Shown piece after piece: positions 33,940-42,143 of a stretch of DNA of 64,000 nt. The notes under the pieces are model-generated. The model did no database searches. It was not told where the DNA came from and saw nothing but the letters and a program-made list of their open reading frames with translations. Position numbers and translations under genes: made by a program. This DNA comes from Chloroflexi bacterium HGW-Chloroflexi-10 (GTDB lineage Bacteria > Chloroflexota > Anaerolineae > Anaerolineales > Anaerolineaceae). The stretch covers positions 1 through 64,000 of the forward strand of contig PHBZ01000035.1 in NCBI GenBank assembly GCA_002840755.1, written 5' to 3'. Within the stretch, counting starts at the first letter, position 1; every line of letters begins with the position of its first letter.

Positions 33940-34800
33940 ATGGATACAGGTAATGAGATACTAATGGCAATTGGGAAGATTCATTTGAACGTTTCTCACC
34001 TGGAGCGCGCTACCCTTTTTTTTGAGGAAGCACTCGGCATGAAAACCATTCAAACCGATGCTCTTTTCGTAACCCTCGGTACACAGAGTGACCAACCCTT
34101 GCTGGTGCTACATAGGGTCAACAATCCGCCGCCGCGTAAAAAAACCACCGGTCTCTTCCATGTTGCCATTCGTCTACCCGAACGCGAAGAACTGGCGCGC
34201 CTGATTTATCATCTGGTCAATAACCAGGTCGATCTGGAAGGCATCGCAGATCATGGTGTTTCTGAAGCAGTCTACCTGACCGGCCCTGATGAAATTGGTA
34301 TTGAACTCACCTGTGATCGCGCTATTGAAGATTGGCCATTTGATGAAGAAGGCCATCTGGACATGGGTACCGATGAACTCGACCTGGATAATCTGATGCT
34401 GACTCTGCAAGGAAAAGCCAAACCATGGCAGGGAATGCCCGCCAGCACCACTATCGGCCATATTCACTTACGCGTCGCGGAATTGAATAAAACAGCTGAT
34501 TTTTATGAAAAATTAGGGTTTGAGCTCACCCAGGAGTACGGCGAAGAAGCCTTATTCTTCGCCAGCGGGGAATATCATCACCAGATTGGTGCCAATATTT
34601 GGCAAAGTGCAGACGCCGCGCCTCTGCCACCCGATACTGCCGGGCTGCGCCATTTTGAAATTGTCTTTCCCGATCAGGCTGCGCTGACTCAAAAAATCAA
34701 TCAGCTTCAGGGACTAGGTCTCAATCCTGAGGCAACCCCGGAAGGTGCATTGCTGCGCGACCCTAATGGCATTGCCATTCTGTTGCTACCCCCTTCCTGA
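33940..34800 (+). CDS. VOC-family protein, two glyoxalase/dioxygenase domains
   Basis: A protein of 286 aa. ATG 33940 has GGAGG 6 bases upstream; the frame is open back to GTG 33898 without a ribosome site. Each half has a VOC module: IGKIHLNVSHLERATLFFEEALGM with YLTGPDEIGIELTCD, and IGHIHLRVAELNKTADFYEKLGF with LLRDPNGIAILLL. The His and Glu residues that bind metal in this fold are present in the first module. It is most like CatE-type catechol 2,3-dioxygenases and lactoylglutathione lyase relatives. Substrate unknown, cytosolic. Confidence 0.8.
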   Translation: MDTGNEILMAIGKIHLNVSHLERATLFFEEALGMKTIQTDALFVTLGTQSDQPLLVLHRVNNPPPRKKTTGLFHVAIRLPEREELARLIYHLVNNQVDLEGIADHGVSEAVYLTGPDEIGIELTCDRAIEDWPFDEEGHLDMGTDELDLDNLMLTLQGKAKPWQGMPASTTIGHIHLRVAELNKTADFYEKLGFELTQEYGEEALFFASGEYHHQIGANIWQSADAAPLPPDTAGLRHFEIVFPDQAALTQKINQLQGLGLNPEATPEGALLRDPNGIAILLLPPS

Positions 34801-34829
34801 TCACAGTTTTCAATGTCACTTCTCGCCCT

Positions 34830-36371
34830 TTACTTCTCTACATACCCGGCATACCACATCGGATCTTCCACCACCCAACCGGTTATGCCGGATTCATCCA
34901 GCACGACCAGCCACCAACGAAAATCATCCACGATGGCCGGGCCGTCAATCACTTTTAAACGCACTCCGGGCATCAGGTTGCGTTTAACGACACCTGCCAG
35001 CGATGGCGCCTCTCTCAAACGCACATCTACACCCGCCTCGGTCACCACCAGACGGTAACCGGAAACAAAAACCGGGCTGAGCAAATCAATCTTCCAATCA
35101 TCCTGAAACCAATCCGGGTTCTCTACCACCCAGCCTACCGTCCCGCCAAACAACACCCGCCACCAGGTCACACCATCCACTATACTATGCTGAGACAATA
35201 CCCGTATCCGGTCTCCAGGTGGTAAACGTTTCGTGTTTTTCGCGGTTGCCTCCGGTTCCGACTTCATCCAATGCTGCATCTCGGAAGGTAGGATCATATA
35301 GCTGTTCCCCTCAGCAAAAGGTGTAATAATGTTCATCCAACCCACCATATGCAAGCTATGTTCGGCTTCCAGAAGCTGTTTGGGTTCACCACCATGTAAG
35401 GAAATGAGATTAATGGTATGTGTTGCAGCCTGACCCATGCCATCTGCGCTGACATACGCCAGCCATTTACCATCCGGCGACCAGGCAGCTCCATTGTTAA
35501 ATTGCTTTTCTGTATCCGCTACCAGGTCAAAACTGATCTTTTGAACCAGGTCCACCCGCATTATTCTCTCCGGAAAAGACAGTGACAACATCTGCGCGTC
35601 CGGTGACCAGTGGGTCTCTTCAGCGCAATCCGCAGCAATTTTTCGCAGTGGGCAATTCTCTTGTGACAAACATTTATTCAGTTCCACAATATAAGTCGAT
35701 TGACCGGAATCAGCTTCGGTATCCTTCATGCAGAAAGCCAATTTCTGTTTTTCCATGGATAAACTGGGAAACTTTACATCGGGATAGCCTGCATCAACAG
35801 GCAGAAGCGTTTGCCATTCGCTCTCTACTGAAAATAGGTCTACTCCGGAATTGACGCAATTGGCGGCGATCAAATCACCGCTACCTGAAATGGAGAACTG
35901 ACTGCAATCCTCATCACGTTCAGCTATCACTGTATTTTCACCCGTGCGAATATGCAGGATAGATTGGTTAACCATTGTATGGACCGAGTTATCCGAATGT
36001 TCAAAAACGCCATTTACTTCTGCCAGGATATAGGTTTTTCCCTGCAAAGAAATGGCTTCCAATGTGTTGGATTTAAGATTGTAGTAGGTCACGTAGAAGC
36101 CAGGCGGCAGCTCATCCAATGGTATTAGCATCTCGAAGCGGGGCGTAACTGTGGCTGTGGGAGAAGGCTGTTTGGTCACAGTGGGAACTGGTGCCGTGCC
36201 TACAGTCATAATCGCTGTGGGTTGAGATTCCGGTTCGGATGTAAAAGTAATTGGCACCATTTGGGTAGGCTCTTTCGGCATAGAGGTTACACCTGTTGGG
36301 ATTGCAGTCTGACAACCACTCAACAAAACCAATGCAACACCGAATAAAACGAGCCAGCTTTTCACCCGCAA
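34830..36371 (-). CDS. Lipoprotein with beta-propeller-like middle and two SH3b domains
   Basis: A protein of 513 aa. The signal peptide ends in the lipobox LLSGC, followed by a Pro/Thr/Ser-rich linker (about 25-75). The middle contains WSPDAQMLSLSF and WSPDGKWLAYVS motifs of TolB/WD40-like propellers. The C-terminus has two bacterial SH3 domains: DRIRVLSQHSI...WWRVLFGGTVGWVVE and GVDVRLREAPS...WWLVVLDESGITGWVVEDP. It is displayed on the outer face and may bind peptidoglycan or peptides. This layout is common in Chloroflexota lipoproteins of unknown role. Confidence 0.8.
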   Translation of the reverse strand: MRVKSWLVLFGVALVLLSGCQTAIPTGVTSMPKEPTQMVPITFTSEPESQPTAIMTVGTAPVPTVTKQPSPTATVTPRFEMLIPLDELPPGFYVTYYNLKSNTLEAISLQGKTYILAEVNGVFEHSDNSVHTMVNQSILHIRTGENTVIAERDEDCSQFSISGSGDLIAANCVNSGVDLFSVESEWQTLLPVDAGYPDVKFPSLSMEKQKLAFCMKDTEADSGQSTYIVELNKCLSQENCPLRKIAADCAEETHWSPDAQMLSLSFPERIMRVDLVQKISFDLVADTEKQFNNGAAWSPDGKWLAYVSADGMGQAATHTINLISLHGGEPKQLLEAEHSLHMVGWMNIITPFAEGNSYMILPSEMQHWMKSEPEATAKNTKRLPPGDRIRVLSQHSIVDGVTWWRVLFGGTVGWVVENPDWFQDDWKIDLLSPVFVSGYRLVVTEAGVDVRLREAPSLAGVVKRNLMPGVRLKVIDGPAIVDDFRWWLVVLDESGITGWVVEDPMWYAGYVEK

Positions 36372-36512
36372 ACCTACCTTTCCTTTACTTTATTACTTAA
36401 TTGTATATCAATTTACTCTAATATGTAAACTTAATTTGATATAAATGTATCTCTCACCAAAAGCAGGTGAAGATTTTTTTGAAGTTATTTTAACAAAATC
36501 AAACCTGAAACA

Positions 36513-38183
36513 TCAAGCTATAGTTTTCGCTCTCTGCTTATACTGAATTCGCCTTGCCATATAAGCCGCAACGCTCATCAAAATCAGTCCTCCCACACCC
36601 AGGAAGAGAATTTGAATCAGGCTCAAAAGCGCCAGGAAATGCAAGTTGATCGCCGGCAGTGTCCAGGTTGCAAACAGCCCACTCCACAAAACATGACTAT
36701 AGAAGGGAATGGCGGTTAAAAGTATCAATACCAAAGTAAACTGGAGATAACGTTGAGCAGCATACATTGCGCCGTTATTCACCCAGTTGCGCCAACCCAG
36801 CATAAAACCGGTCAGAAACAGGGCGATAAGGGCCGCTAATCCATTTCCACCAATCAATTCTGTTTCGCCTGGAACGGCACTATACGAATAGGTATTCATT
36901 CCAAACACGAGATAATACATATGGAACAGCAAAGAATATAGTACAACACCAACCAGCATCCACCACAAACCAGCTGGAGGCCAGCGTTTTAGTAAAAATA
37001 AACCTGCAACCAGCAACACAGCCCCCATCGCAAAACGCAGAAGTCGTTCTCTCAGCAAACGCACCATGCGCGCTTCATTCAGTGTCTTCTGATAATCTGC
37101 AACATCCCGTTGAGCATCCATTACAGAATCTTCCACATTGATTTTTTGTCCTATCGCTGCGACATAAGCCGTCAACAATTTTGATTGCTGGCGGGCAGTC
37201 TCCTCAGGCAAATTTTGGAGAACTGCATCAGGCAAATTCAGCATCTCAGTCAGAACTCGCCCCTGGGAAGAGGCAGGCAAGTTGGTTCCCAGAATCACCG
37301 CCAGAGTTGGCGCTACGTCCACCATCTCTACTTCGCCATAATTCCCGGCAATTACATTGACCCCAGCCAGCAAAAAAGGCTCGCTCAAAGTATCCGTGTC
37401 ATTTCCACCATGCCCACCGCGGTCAATATGGCCGTGGTCGGAACAAACAAAAAGCACATCCTGAGTAAGATCGAGTTCTGCCAGAATTTCACCCAGCATG
37501 GCGTCGGCTCGCGCCGCAGCTGCGTCCCAATTCGGATCGCGCGCCCCACCTTCATGATGTCCAGCATAATCCACCTGATCGAGATGAATGAGTATAAACT
37601 GATACTCTTCCTGGTCTAGCCAGGGCAAAGCAGCATCCATTACGGCTCGGTCGGCTGCATTATCTTCACCGGGTGTGAAGAAACTGGTGTCCAGTGCATC
37701 CTGTGGAATCAATTTTTCAAACCAGTAATATCCTGATACAGCGGTTTTTAAACCTTGCCGTTTTGCCGCCGAAAATAAATTATCCTGGGTCAACACCGGG
37801 GTATCTTCATATCCAACATTAAAAGCCGGTGCGTCACTTAAATATGGCCAGGCGCCGGTCAGTAACACGCCATAACCTGGTGTGGAGAATGTAGGTGGTT
37901 TGGAAACCATCTCAGCCGAAGCGCTCTGGCTGCGCAAACCATTCAGTACCGGCATTACTTCTTCCTTTAAGGAAGTATCATAGCGCAGCCCATCCACCAG
38001 AACAAAAACCACCCGCCGGGCTGTAGCCTCACCCAACGATCTTCCGGGTATCGGCGGCGTATCGTGCAGGGGAGAACGAAATACATAGATATTATCCATC
38101 ATCTGTAAAGCCAGAACCAGTGCACTCACTGCAAACAAAATACAAAATATGATACCAAATACCAGGCGTAAGGAATGTTTCAT
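36513..38183 (-). CDS. Membrane-bound type I phosphodiesterase/alkaline phosphatase superfamily protein
   Basis: A protein of 556 aa. An N-terminal helix (LVFGIIFCILFAVSALVLAL) exposes a catalytic domain outside. Motifs: VVFVLVDGLRYD (metal Asp), PPTFSTPGYGVLLTG (nucleophile Thr/Ser), LIHLDQVDYAGHHEGG and VCSDHGHIDRGGHGG (metal Asp/His). The second half has about five membrane helices. The domain order (catalytic then multi-helix) is like GPI ethanolamine phosphate transferase-like enzymes and suggests lipid-linked headgroup transfer or hydrolysis. Divergent from the lipid kinase gene, which may point to a shared phospholipid theme. Confidence 0.82.
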   Translation of the reverse strand: MKHSLRLVFGIIFCILFAVSALVLALQMMDNIYVFRSPLHDTPPIPGRSLGEATARRVVFVLVDGLRYDTSLKEEVMPVLNGLRSQSASAEMVSKPPTFSTPGYGVLLTGAWPYLSDAPAFNVGYEDTPVLTQDNLFSAAKRQGLKTAVSGYYWFEKLIPQDALDTSFFTPGEDNAADRAVMDAALPWLDQEEYQFILIHLDQVDYAGHHEGGARDPNWDAAAARADAMLGEILAELDLTQDVLFVCSDHGHIDRGGHGGNDTDTLSEPFLLAGVNVIAGNYGEVEMVDVAPTLAVILGTNLPASSQGRVLTEMLNLPDAVLQNLPEETARQQSKLLTAYVAAIGQKINVEDSVMDAQRDVADYQKTLNEARMVRLLRERLLRFAMGAVLLVAGLFLLKRWPPAGLWWMLVGVVLYSLLFHMYYLVFGMNTYSYSAVPGETELIGGNGLAALIALFLTGFMLGWRNWVNNGAMYAAQRYLQFTLVLILLTAIPFYSHVLWSGLFATWTLPAINLHFLALLSLIQILFLGVGGLILMSVAAYMARRIQYKQRAKTIA

Positions 38184-38267
38184 ACACTCTCCTCCATGGA
38201 TATTCTACTACATGAGTAACTCTAACATAAACCCAAATGAATCACCAAATGAGTTGTGTATAAAATG

Positions 38268-38297
38268 TTGCTACTACCCCCCTATCCACACTATAAT
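38268..38297 (+). promoter_or_regulatory. Promoter of lipid kinase gene
   Basis: TTGCTA (38268-38273), 18-bp spacer, perfect TATAAT (38292-38297). A second TATAAT lies at 38314-38319. Confidence 0.5.
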
Positions 38298-38332
38298 AAA
38301 AATATCCAAAAACTATAATAAAAGGGTACCAC

Positions 38333-39229
38333 TTGAAAAAAAACGTTCGTGTCATCTTAAATCCGTCATCCGGGAGTAAAGATCCACCTTTACGGGTGTT
38401 TAATCAGCTCTTTCACCAAACCGGATATGACTGGGATATGGTTATTACCAAACAGCGCTGTGACGGAACCATCCTGGCCAAAAAAGCTATTCAGGATGGC
38501 GTCGATATTGTCGCGGTATATGGTGGCGACGGCACTGTTATGGAAGTTGCCGGCGGGTTGTACGGCAGTAATATTCCGCTAGCTATCCTACCAGGCGGTA
38601 CCGGGAATGTCCTTTCAATGGAACTGGGCATTCCGCATAAATTGGAATCGGCCTGTGCATTGATCACCCAGCCCGAAAAAAGCCAGCTTCGTGCTATTGA
38701 TTTAGGCCTTACCGATGACGAGAAACTACCTGCCTTTGCATTACGCGCTGGAGTTGGCCTGGAAGCAAATATGTTGGAAGGTGCCGACCGGGAGTTAAAA
38801 GATCGCTACGGCATTTTTGCCTATATTATGGGTGGCATTCAGGCCATTCGCGATGAACCGCGCGAAGCCCGATACTACCTCACACTGGACGGTCAGTCGG
38901 TAGAAAAGTCCGGGTTAACCTGCCTGATCGCCAATGCCGGTAATTTTGGTGTTTCCGGTCTCACACTCGACCCCAGGGTAAAAATCGATGACGGCTTGCT
39001 GGATGTATTTGTTATCCGCAAAATGGATTTAACCGGGCTGTTCTCATTGGCTGCATCGGTAATCGGTGTTAATGAAGAACTGGATAAGGCCCAACACTGG
39101 CAGGTGCGCAGCGTGATGATCGAAACCGAACCGGTTCAATCTACCCAGGCAGATGGTGAAATGTGGGGCAAGTCACCAGTAAAAATCGAGGTTAAACCAC
39201 AGGCATTGCAGATCTACGTACCGGTTTAA
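38333..39229 (+). CDS. Diacylglycerol/lipid kinase family protein
   Basis: A protein of 298 aa starting at TTG 38333, with AAAGGG upstream. The DAGK catalytic region has ILNPSSGSKD, VAVYGGDGTVMEV (GGDGT nucleotide motif, about residue 65) and LPGGTGNVLSMELGI. The C-terminal domain has LIANAGNFGVSGLTLDP and DGLLDVFVIRK, as in DgkB/YegS. It phosphorylates a lipid alcohol at the inner membrane face with ATP. It overlaps the convergent phosphatase gene by 4 bases. Confidence 0.88.
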   Translation: MKKNVRVILNPSSGSKDPPLRVFNQLFHQTGYDWDMVITKQRCDGTILAKKAIQDGVDIVAVYGGDGTVMEVAGGLYGSNIPLAILPGGTGNVLSMELGIPHKLESACALITQPEKSQLRAIDLGLTDDEKLPAFALRAGVGLEANMLEGADRELKDRYGIFAYIMGGIQAIRDEPREARYYLTLDGQSVEKSGLTCLIANAGNFGVSGLTLDPRVKIDDGLLDVFVIRKMDLTGLFSLAASVIGVNEELDKAQHWQVRSVMIETEPVQSTQADGEMWGKSPVKIEVKPQALQIYVPV

Positions 39230-39720
39230 TTTCCCAAACTCATCACAAAACCATATTGCAATTCATTTTCCACTGCTGTAGGAATTAGATCGCGCACCCA
39301 TTTCACTGCCTGATTTGGCGGCCAATAAAATATCTGCATAGCCATCACCGCCAGGAAGGTGCCCGTACGCCCAATGCCGGCGTTACAATGCACAGCCAGC
39401 GCTTCACCACTTTGTGCCCAGGCAATCGCCTGTTGCACAACCTGTATGTAAGCGTTTGTCTCCTGAGGAATGGAAAAATCAGGTACAGGAAAATGCAGCA
39501 TATCCAGGCCGGCCTGTATGTATTGCAGTGGCAAGTCACAGTTGGCCTTTTTCCACCATTCAAAATCTTCCACCAACGTAATAACATGTTTTACACCTGC
39601 TTGCTGCAACTCCGACAAAGTGGAAGCATCCAGATCAAATTTACCGAACGGCATTGGGCAGCGATATACCGCACCCACCAAACCAAAAGGAATCAATGTT
39701 AAGTTTTGCATAGGATGCAT
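39226..39720 (-). CDS. Dual-specificity/tyrosine phosphatase-like protein
   Basis: A protein of 164 aa. The active-site loop is HCNAGIGRTGT (HCx5R, Cys about 112), preceded by a DSP-like LPLQYIQAGLDMLHFPVPDFSIP segment with the general-acid Asp. The fold matches cyclin-dependent-kinase-inhibitor-3-like and PTP-type bacterial phosphatases acting on phosphoprotein or phosphoinositide substrates. Convergent with the lipid kinase gene. Confidence 0.82.
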   Translation of the reverse strand: MHPMQNLTLIPFGLVGAVYRCPMPFGKFDLDASTLSELQQAGVKHVITLVEDFEWWKKANCDLPLQYIQAGLDMLHFPVPDFSIPQETNAYIQVVQQAIAWAQSGEALAVHCNAGIGRTGTFLAVMAMQIFYWPPNQAVKWVRDLIPTAVENELQYGFVMSLGN

Positions 39721-39810
39721 TCTATCATAAGCGGGGATGCTTGTATTCTATGCAGAATCTGCCATACTGGAGATAACAGGCGGTACCGGGTCTTCCCGGA
39801 AGGCACCTCT

Positions 39811-39850
39811 CTAAGAGGCTGACACCTTTTGTGTCAGCCTCTTACTCTTT
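39811..39850. terminator. Strong bidirectional terminator
   Basis: A 13-bp perfect stem (39813-39825 with 39831-39843) with a CTTTT loop and ACTCTTT following. It lies just past the stop of the minus-strand 39849 gene. Confidence 0.7.
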
Positions 39851-40223
39851 AATCCTGGTGTTTCCTGCCAGTTGCTTTTTTGTTTTTTAATGTCTTCAAG
39901 TCCACCGGTTTCCGAAGGCCATCTGCCAGATGCAGAACTGCCAAAACAGGGTAGTGCAGCAGCATCCGCGGCCCGGCATAACGCATCATTTGCCGCACAG
40001 CCTCACGCATTTCACGTTGGTAACAATGAGTCGGGCAATGTGCACAGGTTGTCTTTTGCTCCTGGTAGGGGCATTTCTCCAAACGCAGCAATGCATAATC
40101 CTGCAGTGCCTGGCATTCAACACAAAGGCTATTGGAAGGCTTGTGTAGTTCACGGCAATACAACTCAATCATCAACCGCAAGGTTTTTTCTTCTCGCTTC
40201 AATCGTGGGTGCTTTTTAATCAT
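39849..40223 (-). CDS. Nitrous oxide-stimulated promoter family protein (YgbA-like)
   Basis: A protein of 124 aa. It has KREEKTLRLMIELYCRELH, then Cys pairs LCVECQALQDYALLRLEKCPYQEQKTTCAHCPTHCY and MRYAGPRMLLHYPVLAVLHL. This pattern of Cys and RxAGPRM is characteristic of the small DUF family named after its nitrous oxide response. The Cys set may bind a metal or Fe-S cluster. Biochemical role unknown; in other bacteria it is tied to nitric oxide stress. It overlaps the upstream HAD gene by 8 bases. Confidence 0.8.
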   Translation of the reverse strand: MIKKHPRLKREEKTLRLMIELYCRELHKPSNSLCVECQALQDYALLRLEKCPYQEQKTTCAHCPTHCYQREMREAVRQMMRYAGPRMLLHYPVLAVLHLADGLRKPVDLKTLKNKKATGRKHQD

Positions 40224-40929
40224 GTTGAATCAATCCTTTAAATCCCCACACGCCCCGCCCTTGTGTGGTTTGAAAGTCATGTTCCAATAATAGTTGAATT
40301 TCATTCAAGCCAGGCAGCACCAGGGCTGCCTGATCCAGAAAGGCTGCTTCATGCGTGCTGGTTATTGCCAGGCATAGCAAACCAGCAGCCTGCGCCGATT
40401 GGATGCCAAAGGGCGAATTCTCAATCACCAATGCTTCTTCGGGATTGCCGCCTAATTTTTCCAGCAATTTTTGATAGGGTTCATCAAACGGCTTGCTCAT
40501 TTCCATGTCCTCTGCTGTTACCAACGCCATAAAGGCAGGCTGAACCCCCAAACGTGATAACATGGCTTCGGCCAATACACGCGTATTACTGGTTGCCAGG
40601 CCCAAACGGTACCCAAAACGACCAAGTGTATTCACCAAATCTACAGCACCAGGTATGGGAGTAAAGCGAAAGCTATTCATAAACAGTTGGTCTTTATAAG
40701 CACAAACCTGGTTTAAGAGATCACCGCGCAGGGGAATAGTAAGCTGATAGCGTCGGGCAACCTCAATTAAAACACTGTACGGAGGTCTTCCTTCCAGTTC
40801 CATTAAAAGACTTTCTGACACCTGAACCCGAAGCATTTGGTGAATGGCTACCTGCCAGGCGCGTGCATGGTAGGAACTAGAATCAATCAATACCCCATCC
40901 AGATCAAATAAGACGCAACGTGGGCTCAT
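40216..40929 (-). CDS. HAD-superfamily hydrolase (beta-phosphoglucomutase/phosphatase-like)
   Basis: A protein of 237 aa. ATG 40929 puts the nucleophile motif CVLFDLDGVLIDS near the N-terminus as usual; the frame is open to 40953. Other motifs: LGLATSNTRVL (motif II Ser/Thr), KPFDEPYQKLLEKLG (motif III Lys) and ALVIENSPFGIQSAQAAG (motif IV, with ENSPFG in place of EDSxxG). The helical cap sits after motif I, a class I phosphatase or phosphoglucomutase plan. Sugar or nucleotide phosphate substrates are typical. Confidence 0.85.
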   Translation of the reverse strand: MSPRCVLFDLDGVLIDSSSYHARAWQVAIHQMLRVQVSESLLMELEGRPPYSVLIEVARRYQLTIPLRGDLLNQVCAYKDQLFMNSFRFTPIPGAVDLVNTLGRFGYRLGLATSNTRVLAEAMLSRLGVQPAFMALVTAEDMEMSKPFDEPYQKLLEKLGGNPEEALVIENSPFGIQSAQAAGLLCLAITSTHEAAFLDQAALVLPGLNEIQLLLEHDFQTTQGRGVWGFKGLIQHD

Positions 40930-40974
40930 GTCCTGTCCAAACCTCATTCTCAAACATTTACTATTGAAAGATTA

Positions 40975-41940
40975 CTAAGATTCATTGATAATATTTTCAT
41001 TCACTACTTGCGGCATGGTAAGGTAGTTCTCAATCCGTTTCAAAGCAGCACTGTTGCTGTCAGTCGCAATTTTCCAGAATGCCACCTGAGCCGGCGTAGA
41101 AGGCAAGTGACGGTGCTGCCCCAGGTAAATATCCTGGTATAAATCCAACCCTTCAACTCGCACAGCAGCCACCTGGTCGCAGACAATCCGGCGAGCTACC
41201 AGCATAGAAATGAAACCAACCCCGATTCCTTCCTGCACAGCAAAAGCAATCGCTTCTGAATTTCCCAGGGTCAATACCCGGTGTAAATCACCAATATCAA
41301 AACCCTGACGAGCAAGTCCATCACGCACCACAGCATATGTACCTGAAGATTCTTCCCGCATGATCATATTGGCTTTGCGTAATTCATCAAGTTTAATCAT
41401 CCCGCGGATTGCCCAGGGGTGGTTCCGTGGAACAATTAACACCACCGGCTCGGATACAAATTTATGGAATTCGATATCGGCATGGTAAGCATATACACTG
41501 GAAACCATAATTTGAGCCTTACCCTCATTTAGCCAGTCCATCGCCGTTTTGCGATGTGTGACCGAAATGGTAGCCTCCACCCGGGTATATTTTTTCAAAA
41601 ATTCAGCCATCAAAGTAGGCAAAATATACTTTCCTGGTGTGGTGGAGCAGGCTATCCACAAATGACCGTGGATCTCATCTTTGAGCGCACCCATCACCTC
41701 ATCCGCATGTACCGAAGCCTGAACCAGGTCACGAGCCAGGGGTAATAAGGTTACCCCCGCTTCTGTTAAAGACAATTTACGTCCAGAGCGGACAAATAAT
41801 GGGTTGCCAAAATGAACCTCAAGGTTATGAATATGCTGTGTAACACTGGGCTGTGACATATGTAAACGCCGCGCCGCATGCGAAAAGTTCAGGGTCTCAG
41901 CAGCAGCCAAAAAAACGCGCAATTGGTGTGAATCTAACAT
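40975..41940 (-). CDS. LysR-family transcriptional regulator
   Basis: A protein of 321 aa. The N-terminal HTH is LRVFLAAAETLNFSHAARRLHMSQPSVTQHIHNLEVHFGNPLFVR, and the effector domain has WIACSTTPGKYILPTLMAEFLKKYTRV. This resembles the CysB/CbbR/CysL group, whose ligands include sulfur and carbon metabolites. It is divergent from the selenocytochrome gene, with a TATAAG-N5-CTTATA box between them, and should regulate it. Confidence 0.9.
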   Translation of the reverse strand: MLDSHQLRVFLAAAETLNFSHAARRLHMSQPSVTQHIHNLEVHFGNPLFVRSGRKLSLTEAGVTLLPLARDLVQASVHADEVMGALKDEIHGHLWIACSTTPGKYILPTLMAEFLKKYTRVEATISVTHRKTAMDWLNEGKAQIMVSSVYAYHADIEFHKFVSEPVVLIVPRNHPWAIRGMIKLDELRKANMIMREESSGTYAVVRDGLARQGFDIGDLHRVLTLGNSEAIAFAVQEGIGVGFISMLVARRIVCDQVAAVRVEGLDLYQDIYLGQHRHLPSTPAQVAFWKIATDSNSAALKRIENYLTMPQVVNENIINES

Positions 41941-42011
41941 TAATATTCTCCAAAGCCTACCCGTTAGGATAATTCAAATTCCAGTAATTCTATCATATTT
42001 CTTTTTTGCGT

Positions 42012-42028
42012 TATAAGTTTTCCTTATA
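42012..42028. promoter_or_regulatory. LysR-type binding site
   Basis: Perfect inverted repeat TATAAG-TTTTC-CTTATA (a T-N11-A site), 72 bases from the LysR start and 115 bases from the cytochrome start. Confidence 0.65.
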
Positions 42029-42057
42029 CTTAGTACCCAACGATTCAAATACTACAT

Positions 42058-42073
42058 TGTGATAAATGTCACT
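42058..42073. promoter_or_regulatory. CRP/FNR-type site
   Basis: TGTGA-TAAATG-TCACT closely matches the CRP-type pattern TGTGA-N6-TCACA. It lies 70 bases upstream of the cytochrome start, a position suited to activation. Confidence 0.55.
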
Positions 42074-42143
42074 ATCAGTTAAGAATACTATTAATTATGA
42101 TTAAACGATAAACTAGGTGAAATACGTACTAAAAGGGACAATC